In this document: one piece after another, positions 51,218-64,000 of the stretch
Numbering within the stretch: position 1 is the stretch's first letter
Layout: every line of letters begins with the position of its first letter
Source: Ziziphus jujuba
Taxonomy: Eukaryota > Streptophyta > Magnoliopsida > Rosales > Rhamnaceae
Assembly (NCBI RefSeq): GCF_031755915.1
Contig: NC_083385.1
Location: 573,001-637,000, forward strand
Direction of reading: 5' to 3'
DNA: 64,000 nucleotides
Notes under the pieces: model-generated
Database searches by the model: none
Seen by the model: only the letters and a program-made list of their open reading frames with translations
What the model was told of the DNA's origin: nothing
Position numbers and translations under genes: made by a program

Positions 51218-52428
51218 GATATTTTTGTCTTTATAATCTCTTAATTATAGTTTGATTTTCCATTAAACCAGCTAAGTGAAACTCAATTGTTCTTGGAATT
51301 TATACGAAAAATGATGGGAAGAAAAATTTAATTAAAAGTTGCTTATGGCTCTTCCTATTGTTTAGTTTAGGAACTAGAATTAGGGTTTATTCTTAAATTG
51401 AAACCCTTTTAAGGATGTTGTATGCATAATAATTATTGAATTCATCTTGTAAGTCGATTTTATCATTATTATTTTTTTTCTTGGGTTAGACCTTTTTATA
51501 AGTCTTTATCACTATTGACTTGAAATTTTTATTTACAAATTCTACCGTTAGTGGACTTCACCTTTTGCATTGATTTGTAGGAGCTAATCAAATAAAGCCT
51601 TCTATTTGTAAAGTAACAACAATGCAACGGATTGGTGACTTGGACAAAGAAAGAGAGATAAATTAGTTCGGTGCTTTGGGCAAAGCCTTGAGTGGAAACT
51701 CCTTATTTTATTTGGTCAATAGTATATATATTTTGTTATAAAAATATTTTTCTTTCCAGATTTTCTTTGAAATTCTATTTTTTAGAGTTAATAGGATTAA
51801 ATTTAAAATAAAAAAAATTAATCAAAAGATGAATACTAACTTTTCATTTATTAATTGGCAAATGTCAATAAGATACTGAAAAAAAAAAAAGACTAATAAA
51901 TGAAAGATAAATCATGACTATCGATATTTGTTATGTGTTGTTAGATCCTTAAAAATTTAGGTAAAGCTTAGATTATAAGATAATCCTAATTCGGAATTTA
52001 AGGTGGTAAGAATTTTGTGACACATATAGAAAGGGATACCTATGTAGCTCGTATGTGTCGATTTACATCATCAAAATGATGATATGTTATTTTAATGTAT
52101 ATATTTTTTATATTTTAAAACTAAAACTTAAATAGAAAAAGAATATGTTGACTAGATTTTTGTGTGGTGTAGGTTTTCATTATTCAAAATATTAAGTTGT
52201 AAATGGTGTCGGTCTCAGTTTATGCAGGCGTATAAAAAACAAATCTTATTTAAAAATAAATGGTTGACTTAAATATTCAAATTTTCCATTTTACCATAAA
52301 CTTATTTGAATTTAAAAATATTTAAAATCCTATGAAAAGTTATAAAAAATGATAACATGTATATGTAAAAATATATATTTATATATGTATATGATAATTT
52401 TAAATCAAACCACATATATAAAATATTC

Positions 52429-52464
<36 letters not shown>

Positions 52465-54377
52465 TACTAATATATCTAAAGCTCATTTAAAAACATAAAC
52501 TACTTAATAATATTGCTGATATTAACTACCACTTTTTTAGTGGAACTCCCTTTAATCTCCGTATGGATACCTATAATAGAATAAAAATATTTTGTAGGCT
52601 CTAAAAATCAAAACAAAACATTTATGCATACCAAATATTTTAAAATATTCTATATAACTTTTAGATCGTATAAATTGTACACCGAAATGTTTGATTATAT
52701 TATGACCCTTTAGGATGATCTGGTATCTAAAATTGAGATTTTTCACCTAAATGCCAATTTAATAAAATTAAACCTTCTATTGAATCCTATTAACACCTAA
52801 TTGCACAAATTAGATTTCAATTTTATCTAATTTGTCTAATTTTATTTAAACACTGTCTAATTTTAATTCAGTGTTTAATTAATTGATCAAAAAGTGAAAA
52901 AATTATCATACAACATCTAAAATTTATAAATTTTATATCAATGGAAATTTGTGGGATGGATAATAATAGTTTAAGCTCATCTGGGTCCAAAAGCATTGTC
53001 GATGACTGAAAAATATATAAAAAAAATTGATCAAATTTGATATTAATAGATCTCTCAAATAGTAAAGAACTTTAACAAATGAAAGATGCCAATGGATTTA
53101 AAGGATCCAAATAGCAAAAGGATAAATGGGACTGTCTAGAATGTTCAAAAAATGATCAAACTTCAGCACAACCAGCGAGCTATTGTTGTCAGCTTTGAGG
53201 GCCGGTCTCGCACATTTGGTGGCAACAAACCATGAGATTTTAGGATTTGGTTGAAATTCAATGGGCAAGAGCCTTGTGCGGCATGTGTAGGTCACCGATG
53301 CTGGAACATGGGTTAAACCGATGTTGATCTGTTTTGGTGATAAAACTGGTCGAGTTGACCCAGTTTGAGTTCAACGGGTCTAGGAGGGTTTTTAGGACTT
53401 TTGGATATTTTTCAATTCATTTAATAACAGTATGTTCTTGAGATATATATAGATCTTGGGTCCATTAAAAGAGAAAATTTTGAATTGATTTGGATAATGA
53501 TAAAATACTTATACTTAAAACTTCCCCAAAGAATTATTTTTTGACTGTAACTCAAAATTAGATTTGCTATCAGTGTATAAACTCATATTGATGAGCTCTA
53601 TCTTATGGTGTGTTGTTCGAACCAATATTTTTGACCATTTAAAAAATCAAACTTTGGATCTACTAATAATTTAATCGGTCAAATCCGATCAAAATTTCAA
53701 AATTCAAATTTTTTTTTTTTTTTTGGGTGGTTTTGGAATGGGTTGTTACATATTATCAATTTATTTAGGGATGGAATTTGAATAAGATTTTAAGTATCTC
53801 AATAGCTAGTTATTAGTTGCTGATGGAGGAGCCTACAGAAAGGGCTAGTCTTGGTTGCTACTGGTTAGAGAGAGGGGTTAGTGAGACAGAGAGAATAAAA
53901 CAAAAGGGGAAAAATGTAGGAAAGAAGAAGTTCTTGAATCTTGATTATCATCATCTACACGCATGCTATGTGAAGTCCTTTTTATTATCATCATCCTCTA
54001 TGTTTACCCGATAACACTTAGATTTTCAATCAAAGGGATGTTTTTTGAAGCTCATTATTTAATGTTGAAGGAGGAAGAGCTCATATTAAATTTGGGGTGC
54101 AATATCGATTTTGAGGTTCTGAAATCGTTCGCTTTTGAGAGCGATTATGGTGAGAGTCGATTTTGGATTGACTTCAAAGTTAAGGGGGGCTTTAGAAATA
54201 GTGAGCTTCATTAAAAAAAATGGTTGGATTCAAAACTCACCGTTTCACTAAGGAAGGCTTGAATTAAAGGCTTTTAAATGACTGCGGACCTCTGTTTTTA
54301 ACATTAAAAACATGTACATGTTAGGATGCATTCCATGTATTAGACGACACGGCTCTTGGAGTACTATTGTGTTATAT

Positions 54378-54381
<4 letters not shown>

Positions 54382-54424
<43 letters not shown>
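54382..54424. repeat. (TA)n microsatellite
   Basis: About 43 bases of pure TA dinucleotides; another TA run lies at about 54517-54545. Confidence 0.95.
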
Positions 54425-54427
<3 letters not shown>

Positions 54428-54512
54428 TTGATACGGTAAATCATACAAATTTAATAATTATGAATGCTGTTATTTACTATTTTATATTATAAATTTTTTA
54501 CCATATTATTTC

Positions 54513-54548
<36 letters not shown>

Positions 54549-57500
54549 TTATTTAACTAGCCAGTACTCGCCAACACTAGATGACGAAGAGCTTAATCAA
54601 TTGTGATCATCTCTCTCTGTCTCCCAACTTTTGTTAATGAAGATTTAGAATATAGGAGTTAGTATCAATAGTGAAGTTGTACTCTTTAGGATTTATATAT
54701 ATGCATCGCATGGTACGGTTTTCCTTATAATATGTATGTTGTTGAATAATGCATGCATTTTGTTGAGATCCAAAGTTCAACCAAGAAAATTAAGCATGTG
54801 CATATATATACACACAATAATAACATCGTCTGACAAATGACTGGTATTTTCAGTAAACCTAATTAATTTGTTTCTCCGGTAGATGCTTCTTAATTATATA
54901 AAAAGGTTGAACAATTAATTAGTTTTTTTCTTTTTTAGTTTTTCAAACCTTTTTTTATATTGTTTTGGGTTCATGTGCATGCGGAAGTTGGTTACTTATG
55001 AGAGCCGAAGCCACATTTTAATCGTATTAAAGAAATAAGGTATATAAATTTGCATGTGCATTTAATTATATTTATTTTGATTATAAGATAAGGAAAGATG
55101 AAAGAGTCAAGCCTAAAAAACCTAATCCTGCTCTTCTTTTTTTTTTTTTTTATTGGTAATTATTCAAATGGTAATCACGTGCAGGAGTTTGAGTTACTGA
55201 ATATAATCTGGATATTGAATTAATTTGTTATTGGCTTTTTTTTTTAAATTATAAAAAGGACAATAATTCAGTAATTCACCCTCTGCGCCAAGTAATCAAT
55301 ATATAAAAAATAAAATTTGCAAGGTTATGGTTCAGTGGTGTTATGTCTGCATGTATGGTAATGGTGGTGGTGAGCAACGTAGCAACTAGCAACTAGCAAC
55401 TAGCAAGGCAAATGATTTCTCAGCAGCGAGTGGTGAAGGCTGAAGTGAAAATTTTCTTTTGGGTGTAAAAAAACCTGAAGTGGAGCTGATTAAAAAAAAA
55501 AAAAGTAAAAAAAAAAAAATAGAAAGGGAGATTGTAAGGAAGCGTCAAAATCACGGGAATCTCGAGGATAAGAGATGAGAGCCACGAGTCCCAGGGGTGA
55601 GGGTCGTGGCAGTCATGTGGGGACACACCATAAAGAGAAAGGAAACGTGTAGGCTGAAATAGGGACGCGTGGGTAGGGTCAGTCCATCCGTACAGTCAAT
55701 CGTATGATATTTGGTTGTGGGTTTTGTCGGGATGGCTATTGGTAAGGCCATGTGTCATATACTTCTTTTTTATTTTTTTATTTTTTAATTAAATAATGAA
55801 TTTAGAGAGGGCCATGTGTGCTTTGAATCAGTCGTTTGGAGTATGTGGCAGCCTCTTACCCGTTTCATTTCCCGTGATGCATTGCTTCCCACTTTCCCAG
55901 TCTCTTCACTCTTTCTACCGTCTACTTATATTATTAATTATTATTATTATTATTATTATTAATATCGACCATCAACCATAAACCCCTGTTTTTTATTTCG
56001 AACACCATATTATATCATTTATTTTACTTTGCTTGTATAACTTGGAATGTTTATTTATTTTTTATTCAACATGGCATGGAAAAATCCGTAGAATAATAGT
56101 AAAAATATAAAAAGGAAGGAAGGTAGTATTTTAAATGAAATTGAAACGAAGAGAGTAGTCCGTGGTGGAGATGCAGTGAAAATGAAAAAAGGGAAAAATA
56201 AAAATAATAGTTGGATGATGGCTTGCACTTTGGAGAGTGAAAGTGTTGGAGAGATCGAACAGGGAGTGGGACCAATTAAAGAGGAAGTGAGGATCGAATA
56301 GGCCATGTTCGTAGATGGTACTAGTGTAGTGATTTGGATTTTTGGATTCAAAATGCAGAGCTTTTGACGCACTGCACATGCACTGCCTCCTCTTGTTTCC
56401 TTTAATCAACCTCCACGTTTCACCTCCATTCATTTCATTTGGTTCCTCCATCTTGTCTAATTCTAATTATGAATAATAATATTGCATATAGTATTAGACT
56501 ACATATTAATAATAATATGTACATATTATATAGATATAGCTATAGATGAGGCATGCATGTAGGTAAGTATATGTACTAGCTAGCTAGATGCAGGGCAGGG
56601 CTACCTAACTAATTTAAGTTCCTTGTTAATTGGGGAGAGAGAGAGAGAGAGAGAGATGAGCGATTAGTGATCGTTAGGTGGTTAGGCAAACTTAATTAAT
56701 AACACCTATTGGCTATGTATTGCTTATTTACGTGCGGTGTGGATGATCAATCGAGGTCATTAATTGACTCTCAGTTCCTGTTTTAATGAAATCCCCAGTT
56801 CAATCGAGAGGACTGTGATTGTGAGAACCAAATTAGTTACTTTTGTTATTAGCCCCATTCAAACCAAATCCTTCTTTTATTTTTTTTGCCAAATATGTAT
56901 TTGTGATGCGTTACAGAATAATTTCACCGAACTCACATGGCTTTTTATTTTTTTTGGGGTGCGAACTGGCAAGTTAGTAAAGATAGGGATACAGACAGAA
57001 AGATGGTAGTCCATGGTTGTCGCCGCAGGCTTTTTTTTATCCTCTTTCTTTCTGCTGAATACCCTGCAGGCTTTCTTTTCAAAACAATTCGAAATAAGAA
57101 ATTCATAGTAACCAAAAAAAAAACTAAGAGCGGTGGTGGTGAGCTGGTCAATATCAATAATGAACAGGGACAGGGGATTACCGATCAACGCCCAAAAGTA
57201 GAGTTAAATTCTTAAATGTTGTTGTATTGTATGGACTATGTGGTATGCACTACTAAAACCCACCACTCATCATATCACCTTAATATGGATTTCTATCTCA
57301 TTAACCCACTGCTCCAAAACATCACCATTGTGCATTTCTTCTCTTCTCTTCGAGAAAATCTTGCCTGATACGGGGCTCTAAGGTCAGCTGATATAATTTC
57401 AATTCAAGTATTTGCTTAATACAGAGGTATCAGATTAGGTTTTTTTTTTTTTTTTTTTGGTGAATGAAAAGGTATCAGATTAGTTGGTATAATTTTAAGT

Positions 57501-58846
57501 GATTTATTGATAGGTGTGAAAACGTAACCACGTCAAATGATCATTTCTATGATTTTTAATTTTTTGTAAAAATATAATATATATATATATATATATTAGA
57601 CCGTGTGCAAGACTGCATATTTTCTTCTTTTTCTCCTGAGAGAAGGGGCTTTTGCCTTTAAAGCCTCTCAATCTTCATTGTCGTGAACTTTATGGTAGAA
57701 CAAAATCTTCAAAGTGATTAGATCCCTCTTCCATTTATTATGTTAGGAGAAGCCATTGGGTTCTTGATTGATGCTCAAGGAGGCTAAATTTTTTTCAACA
57801 ACTATATGATAAAATTACTTATCTATAAAAATGCAAATTTACCGAAGTAAAGTTGGATTGAAAAATCAAGTTAATGTAAATCTTAGACAAAATTATTAGA
57901 GTAGTAGGGGAAAAATATGAGGATACACAGTAATTAAATGCTAGGGAAAAAAACATTAAAATGCCCCTTTTTTTTTTTAAAAAAAAACCACAATGGAAGA
58001 TCTCATAAAAGTAATTTTTATCCTATCTGTACCCAAACCCAAACTCAGATTGTGAAAATTCGAATTGAACTAAAAATGGGTCTATTTAAAAAAATTTCTA
58101 GCTTTCGAGATTCAGAATTGCAAAGAAAAAGAGAAAGAATTTAAAAAAAAAAAAAAAAAAAAGAAAAGAAGAAAAAGAAAGAGGAGCTATAAAGTTTGAA
58201 GAGTCTTTGTGGAAGAGCTTTAGATGGCTGGTATAGATGGTGAAGAGAAAAGCCATGGATGGAAGAAGATGAAGAAGAGACGCAGCTTCTGCAAAATGGT
58301 TTACGTTTTTTGAAACAAATAAAAAAATAATTAAGACATAGATTAGCTGTCATATGACATATTTTTAATATGTAACATTCAATTGTTTGGAACGGTATCA
58401 GCTAATCTGATGCCAACGGCCAAATTCTCCTTCTCATTTCATATGCTATTTAATTGCCCAATTTCCAATTTGTCAACCTACTTATAACATGTTTTCATTA
58501 AAAAATTAAAAAATTAAAAAATTAAAACACCCTCCCTTTCTCCAAAACATTAAAACAAAACAAAATAAAATATTAGATGCCACTTGATAATATGGTCTAA
58601 TTTTTAAATTTTGAGTTTTTTCCATTTTGTAACTATACATGATTTTTTTTTAATCTAAAAGTGTTAGCTACTTTTTTTTTTTTTTCCTTAAATTAAATAT
58701 TTAGATATCGTTATGATAAAATTCCAATCCGCACGTTAGATGTGGGAACAAACTTTAATACATCCGCAGCATGCATTTTCTATCTCATGTTAGGAATAGA
58801 TCCCACGAGATGAGATCTACACCTTTTGCGAGAAGATAAGTGTAAC

Positions 58847-59829
58847 TAGGATGGGTAATAATCGAACTAGACCGATCAAATCAACTAAATCGACATATTT
58901 AGCTTGGTTTAGATTGATTTTATTTTATTAATCAATTTTGTTCGGTTAAATATATTAAAAAAAAAAAACCAAAATGGTTGGTTCGGATTGCGAATTGGAT
59001 AAAATTTCATCCAATCCAATCCGTACCAAATGGAACATCAATTAAACTAATACTTTATTTTTCTTTTATATATAAATATAGTATATAATTATAAAATAAA
59101 ATAATTATTTTATTTATTATGAGAATGTAATTGAAGAGTGTGTGAAAGAAGATTTTTTAAAATAATTTTTATTTTTATGAATTGTTAGTTTATTTAATTA
59201 TAAGTTCATTTTGAAATTTAAGATTTCAAATATGAGTTGTATTCTATCTTATAATTAATAATGGTTGTAGATTTATTGTAGAATTTATTTGTTAGTGTAT
59301 GATGTATTTGTATCATTAGATTGTAGTTGTAGACTTATATTGTAGTTGTATGGTTTTATGTTGTATTATTTCATTTGTATTGTAATTGGATGGTTTTATG
59401 TTGTATTGTGGTTAATAGTTAGTTTATTTGGTATTTTTGCTAGGTGAATGTATGTTAAAATTATTTAATTTAGATATTATTTAATTTAGATAATAGCTTG
59501 AAAAACATACTCAATTTAAAATATAATGCATGAATATGATTGAAGATTGATAATTAAAAATGTCTAAAAAAAACTTTATATAATTTTGAGTCCAATGTAT
59601 ACAATTTTTATCTCAAAATAGTATAAATAAAAAAATTTGAACCAAAGCCTAATATATGGTCCAAACCGTTAACACAACACAAACCGACCAATGACCATCG
59701 ATTTGGTTCGGTTTTGGATTGAACGTGACGGTTAGTTTGATTTGATTTTGTATCCAATCCAAATGGAATTAGTCGGTTCGATTTAAAAAGTCTATAAAAT
59801 CGAACCAATCCGCACTGAGTCTATTCGTA
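58847..59829. mobile_element. Probable non-autonomous hAT-like element
   Basis: Flanks agtgtaac (58839-58846) and attgtaac (59830-59837) match at 7 of 8 bases, as in an aged 8-bp hAT target duplication. The subterminal zones are rich in cggtt/aaccg motifs in both orientations (gaactagaccgatc, ttcggttaaa; gatttggttcggtt, aaatcgaaccaatcc), typical of plant hAT ends. The ~980-bp interior has no transposase and contains short repeats such as ggttttatgttgtatt (twice near 59352-59407). Confidence 0.5.
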
Positions 59830-60674
59830 ATTGTAACAATAATATTACAAATGTCAATAATATTAAGATATCAAAGTATTGATAATTTTTTTTTTATCTC
59901 ATGATACAATCTTAATATATCATTAAATAATATATTCATATATAATGACATATTTTAAATATAAATAAAAAATCTTAAATAAATTATAAAAAATATTTAA
60001 TTATATATTTCTAAATTATTATCATATTTTTTATAACTAAATTTAATTAATATTTTAATAACTCTGCTATTATTGAATGTATAAACATCTAATTGAATTA
60101 GCTTGTTCTAGTCAAAATACATTCTACCATGAAATCCATATGGAAGTAGTGCTATAACACTTCGATATTAGTTTGTTTTAATCAAAAAACGTTCTACCAT
60201 GAACAATTCTTTCTCAACACCTAAAACAACATCTCAACGCAGCCGCAGCCTCATCTTTAATGAGATTGTTATTGCATGTTTTTTATAGGGATTGCCTGTA
60301 AGAGTTATTAGACCAATGGATGGTTTTTTTTTTTTTTTTGGTGAATCTAATGGGTTGCTCCTTGCCACGGCTATGTATAGCTCTTTGTGATTTTTTATTT
60401 ATTTTCTTCTAAATAATACACGGTATAATTTCTTCCCACATTCACCCTTTCCACTTTAATTAAATTACATCTCACAAAAATACAAAAAAGGTATGAAATC
60501 TGCAAGTTTCGGAGGTTTAGATACTTTCACCGCTGAGACGCAAAACACTTTCTCTAGTAAGATCTACTGTAAAATAATTATTATAATTAAAAAAGTAAAA
60601 AGTAAAAAATAAAAAAGAGTAAAAATCTCCACCGCCTTGGCCTTGGGAGCGAAAAGTCCAAGTCCAAAATCTCC

Positions 60675-60700
60675 ATGATGATGATGATGATGATGATGAT
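60675..60700. repeat. (ATG)n trinucleotide microsatellite
   Basis: About eight ATG/GAT units, 475-500 bases upstream of the TZF start. Confidence 0.9.
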
Positions 60701-61065
60701 CCAACAACAGCATAGTCGTCGTAGTTATTTCACGATCCAATTATAGTGTCCCACGTAATTGGCGAATAAAAATCTCACAACACTAATAGCAACTCCTGGG
60801 AAGGCCAGACGGCGACGTTTTCGCCCACAATCAAACAGGGCCGTAAGTAAGTGAAAAAAGTAACGTAGGGCAGGCTATATAATAAATAATAAACAAATAT
60901 AACCGCAGTTGAAAATGGAAATAGATAGCCAGGAACGATTTTTATAAAAAGTCTTAAAAACTAACCACGGTTAAATGAAAGTGAGGAAAACCCAACCATG
61001 GTTACTCGTGAAAGCAGATGAGAATGAGATCCTTTTATTTTATTTTATTTATTTATTGACGATGT

Positions 61066-61074
61066 TATATATAG
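61066..61074 (+). promoter_or_regulatory. Probable TATA box of the TZF gene
   Basis: TATATATAG about 100 bases before the start codon at 61175, in a suitable position for a short A-rich leader. A five-codon upstream frame (ATG 61085, stop TAA 61100-61102) would be in the leader only if transcription starts before 61085. Confidence 0.55.
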
Positions 61075-61174
61075 TAGCACCACGATGCCGGGGTTTCTGT
61101 AAACATAGTCTGGAGTCTTCTACCCAGCTAAAAAAACAAAAAAAAAAAAAAAAAAAATCACAATCAAAATCAAA

Positions 61175-62383
61175 ATGATGCTCGGCGAACCTCATCGGCC
61201 CAATCCAACCGTACACGTGCCTCCCTGGCTAACTCTCGACGACGATGATATGTACCCCCCGCCAACACCATCGCCATTCCCTCTGAGTGGTGTCTCGGTG
61301 AACTCCGACGCGAATGTTAGCGGCGATTACCCGCCGTACTATCTGCAAGAGGCCCTGACGGCCCTGCAGCGCTACCTACCCTGCAACGACACCGACCTCG
61401 ATTCCGACTCGTCCGAGCGCGGCGAATCGGATGCTCCGGTGGACGCTTACTCCTGCGACCACTTCAGGATGTTCGAGTTCAAGGTGAGGAGGTGCGCGCG
61501 TGGCAGGTCACACGACTGGACAGAGTGTCCGTACGCCCATCCCGGCGAGAAGGCCCGGCGCAGGGACCCCAGGAAGTACCACTATTCTGGCACGGCCTGC
61601 CCGGATTTCCGCAAGGGTCATTGCAAGAAGGCCGACTCCTGCGAGTTCGCCCACGGCGTCTTCGAGTGCTGGCTCCACCCTGCTCGCTATCGTACGCAGC
61701 CATGCAAGGACGGCACCAGTTGTCGCCGCAGAGTTTGCTTCTTCGCTCATACCCCCGACCAGCTTAGGGTTTTGCCTAATCATCAGCACAGCCCCAACTC
61801 CAACTCTAACTCCAAGGATTCCTACGATGGTTCGCCCCTTAGGCAGGCCGCCGCCTTCGAGGCAAAAAGCTCCCTCTCTCTTTCCTTTCTGTCGTCTCCT
61901 TCGTCGGTTTCTCCACCGGCTACTCCGACTCCCCCTGCCGAGTCGCCGCCTCTCTCTCCCATGACCCAGTCGCTGAGTCGGTCTCTGGGTTCGAGCTCTA
62001 TCAACGAAGTGGTGCTGTCTTTGAGGAATCTGCAACTGGGTAAGGTCAAGTCTCTACCTTCCTCTTGGAATGCTCAAAATCAAATGGGGTCTCCTGGGTT
62101 TGGGTCTCCTCGTGGCTCCTTGCTCCGGCCCGGTTTCTGTAGCCTGCCATCAACTCCGACGACCCAAGCCCTGACTCGCGCTGGGAATGGGATCGGACCC
62201 AATATTGACTTGTGGGACCTTGGCTGCGAAGAGGAGCCAGCCATGGAGAGGGTGGAATCTGGAAGGGATCTGCGCACCAGAATGTTCGAGAAACTGAGCA
62301 AGGACAACTCTCTCGAGAGGGTCGACGCGGGTCCTTCGGGCAGCGCTCCGGATGTCGATTGGGTATCGGAATTGGTGAAGTGA
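61175..62383 (+). CDS. TZF1: Plant tandem CCCH zinc-finger protein, AtTZF1/CTH (C3H23)-like
   Basis: Intronless, 402 residues; much more GC-rich than its surroundings, as is usual for this gene family. An N-terminal MMLGEPH start is followed by [17 protein letters not shown]. The plant RR region (about 94-137) contains C107-X5-H113-X4-C118-X3-H122. The tandem fingers are C142-X7-C150-X5-C156-X3-H160 and C177-X5-C183-X4-C188-X3-H192; all ligands are present. The C-terminal [28 protein letters not shown] and [13 protein letters not shown] segments match AtTZF1 (At2g25900, CTH) as remembered. Family knowledge: RR-TZF proteins bind AU-rich RNA, shuttle between nucleus and cytoplasmic P-bodies or stress granules, and influence ABA, gibberellin and stress responses. 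Two ATGs (61175, 61178) open the frame; the first is taken. Paralogue assignment (TZF1 rather than TZF2/3) rests on the C-terminal similarity. Confidence 0.95.
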   Translation: MMLGEPHRPNPTVHVPPWLTLDDDDMYPPPTPSPFPLSGVSVNSDANVSGDYPPYYLQEALTALQRYLPCNDTDLDSDSSERGESDAPVDAYSCDHFRMFEFKVRRCARGRSHDWTECPYAHPGEKARRRDPRKYHYSGTACPDFRKGHCKKADSCEFAHGVFECWLHPARYRTQPCKDGTSCRRRVCFFAHTPDQLRVLPNHQHSPNSNSNSKDSYDGSPLRQAAAFEAKSSLSLSFLSSPSSVSPPATPTPPAESPPLSPMTQSLSRSLGSSSINEVVLSLRNLQLGKVKSLPSSWNAQNQMGSPGFGSPRGSLLRPGFCSLPSTPTTQALTRAGNGIGPNIDLWDLGCEEEPAMERVESGRDLRTRMFEKLSKDNSLERVDAGPSGSAPDVDWVSELVK

Positions 62384-64000
62384 AGCAAAAGCTTTTAAGC
62401 TTCAATCTTCAAGGTAAAGTTGGCTGGCCGGTGTGGTGTTGGTGGGGGGTTTGTTTCTTAAAGATAGCCTTGTATTCTTGCGAAGATTTGTCTGAATATT
62501 TAAAATGATTCTATTTTCTATTTTGGGTATAAATATAAATTATAAATATAATGGGACCTTTATGGTTTTTGGGCTTCCTTCTCTGTTAGACTGTGGATAG
62601 TATCTGAAAGCAGAGAGAGAGGAGATGACTGGAATTTTGATGATTTTGGAAGCAAAGCAGGCAACCAAGCAAGCTGCTGCTGAAGATTCTCTTTTTATGT
62701 AAATATTTTTATCAACCGCAGACAAAAGATGACGGTACGGTTGAAGAGTAGTATCTTTTTTTGGGTGGGTGGGGGGGGAATTTTCTCTGATAAAGTTTAA
62801 GAAGAAAATAGACTGATCAAGCCTTAAAAAAAAAAAAAAAAAGAGCCTTTTTGTGTATAGTTATTAAGCCGCTTTGCCCTCTGGGTTATGTTAGTTATTG
62901 TGTTTATTATCATTATCCGGACTTACTAATCCTCTTATTATGTGATTTGTATAAATTTTAAGGCCATGTATGGTCTGGCTTATTAATATTTTATATTATA
63001 TGCAATGTAAATTTTTATCAAATCTGGTGTCTCTGCATCTTGTGCTTGTTCTGGCCATACTTGGGTTTGGTTGTAAATTACATGTAATGTAATATGGAAA
63101 ATGGATTAAAAAATAATAATAAAAAAATAAAAATCTAGTTTGGTGGTGAGGGGGGAAGAGGATAAGACCATGGAAGTCAAAACTGTAAATAGGATGTTCG
63201 TATGCGGAGGGACACGGGTAGAGGATTAGGTTGGAGTAATATTTGGGGCAGTTGGGATTTTAATTTTCTCATTGAAAAGCTTCACTGCCACTTGGAAGTT
63301 GAAGCAAAGTCAGAAAGTCTAGCCAGAGCCTCCTCCGTCCGAGTCTAGAAATCTTTATATATATATATTTGTTATTTGTGGGGTGTGGGACACAGAGATT
63401 ATGATGATGATGATGCTGGAGTCGGGAGGAAGAAAATTAATCTCTGACCGAGAAAATAAAGAGTGATTATCATAATGTGGACAACAGAATAGAGTAAGAG
63501 AAAACACTTTCTTTATTTTCTTACCCCTTGAATGATAAATAAAAAACAAACACCGTAGTTTGGTAAGTTTCTAAGAGAGAAAATTGGATTATTAGATATA
63601 GAATTTTCATAGTATGGTGATGTAAACTTTACTTGCTGTAAGGGTTTAGGCCTCCCAACACGCAACGTTTGCCATCAAATGGGAACTGGTACCTGATATG
63701 GGTATTAGTGGTGATGGGAGTATTGACGGACTGTTGGTTATGACTGCGTGATGGGTGTGGGGAGTTGGTCAAAACCATGATGGATATGGGCATGATATGA
63801 TTTGATGGTATGGCGGTGTGGATGGATTTGGACATCATGGGTTGTACAGTTTAATTGATTAGTATATATATTATATTTTATTAATATATTGAGGAGTGAG
63901 GTTACTTCTACTTGCTAGTTGGAGGTCTTCATGAAAACAAATAAACATTACTTATATTAGGCGTATCAATTATATATGTTTTTCTCTGAACAAAATATCT
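62384..64000. other. Right flank, TZF 3' region and gene-free DNA
   Basis: Begins with the TZF 3' untranslated region. Further on are poly-A/T runs and a less AT-rich stretch at about 63620-63840 that encodes an open 69-codon frame on the minus strand without recognisable motifs. It could be the edge of a gene beyond the window, but there is no support. Confidence 0.55.

Larger units (their letters stand above)
45754..60600. other. Long gene-poor intergenic region
   Basis: The first part holds the 3' untranslated region of the IDM1-like gene. The rest is AT-rich with no supportable gene. It contains a foldback relative near 46820-46990, a MITE-like palindrome (48185-48350), an orphan G-box pair (48802-48816), tandem duplications (49209-49301, 50791-50848), (CT)n(TA)n at 51172-51217, (TA)n at 54382-54424, and a hAT-like element (58847-59829). 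Two less AT-rich blocks (53100-53400 and 55540-55760) could be decayed gene or element fragments, but no family was recognised. Short frames at 53817-54214 and 56055-56451 show no known motif. Confidence 0.6.

Noticed and set aside
53098..53295. Possible coding remnant on the minus strand
   Set aside because: Less AT-rich than its surroundings, but the 65-codon product matches no family I recognise and has no splice partners.
56375..56398. miR408-like start (atgcactgcctc)
   Set aside because: Only the first 12 bases agree with miR408 as remembered; the rest differs, and no nearby segment can pair with it to form a precursor hairpin.
56055..56451. Overlapping ~105-codon frames on the minus strand
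   Set aside because: Low-complexity Phe/His/Ser-rich products in several frames, no motif, no promoter or splice support.
58224..58313. 29-codon basic small ORF
   Set aside because: Looks like Lys/Arg-rich peptide from purine-rich DNA; lacks the conserved DVL/RTFL or other small-peptide motif.
61479..62405. Long open frames in other frames and on the opposite strand across the TZF gene
   Set aside because: They arise from the high GC content and codon bias of the true gene, lack known motifs, and conflict with the fully conserved CCCH frame.
63629..63838. 69-codon frame near the right edge
   Set aside because: No motif and no continuation that could be followed; may be chance.
1..64000. 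tRNA, rRNA, CRISPR, LTR retrotransposon or viral genes
   Set aside because: No tRNA box pairs, rRNA segments, regularly spaced repeats, reverse transcriptase, integrase or viral protein motifs were seen by eye.

Overview
The window looks like nuclear DNA of a dicot plant. It is very AT-rich and full of (TA)n, (CT)n and poly-A/T tracts. Its genes have typical plant GT-AG introns, and the encoded proteins (CYP707A, P-class PPR, ADF, plant-type RR-TZF zinc finger) belong to land-plant families. No bacterial, organellar or viral gene and no CRISPR array was seen. The species cannot be named from the sequence alone.

Layout. A single-exon receptor-like kinase lies at 1771-2907 (+). About 14 kb of gene-free, repeat-rich DNA follows, then a seven-exon CYP707A abscisic acid 8'-hydroxylase (16907-19428, +). 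From 24.2 to 34.3 kb lies a gene-dense block on the minus strand: an eight-exon gene read as the kinetochore protein NNF1 (24243-28247), an intronless PPR gene closely resembling Arabidopsis MEE40 (29409-31679) and a three-exon actin-depolymerizing factor (32857-34284). A 19-coding-exon IDM1-like PHD-finger/GNAT acetyltransferase follows on the plus strand (39212-45753). After another ~15 kb of gene-poor DNA there is an intronless GC-rich tandem CCCH zinc-finger gene of the AtTZF1/CTH type (61175-62383, +). All splice models were built by hand; every junction keeps the reading frame.

Function. These are independent plant genes, not an operon or a defence cluster. CYP707A degrades abscisic acid; TZF1-type proteins are RNA-binding regulators in hormone and stress responses; the IDM1-like protein is a candidate chromatin acetyltransferase; NNF1 belongs to the MIS12 kinetochore complex; ADF severs actin; the PPR protein is expected to act on organellar RNA. 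The adjacency of the MEE40-like PPR and the IDM1-like gene, and of CYP707A and NNF1, recalls gene neighbourhoods in Arabidopsis and suggests conserved ancestral order.

The gene-free DNA is not blank. It holds a Tourist-like MITE with a TAA target duplication, two probable hAT-type non-autonomous elements, several foldback elements (one family with complementary arm changes), many short tandem duplications (the largest has a 404-bp period), and a paired G-box next to a TATA-like motif with no recognisable gene. No clearly new multi-gene system was found; the most interesting leads are these foldback families, the orphan promoter-like site, the possible upstream ORF at the IDM1-like gene and the kinase with a substituted APE motif.
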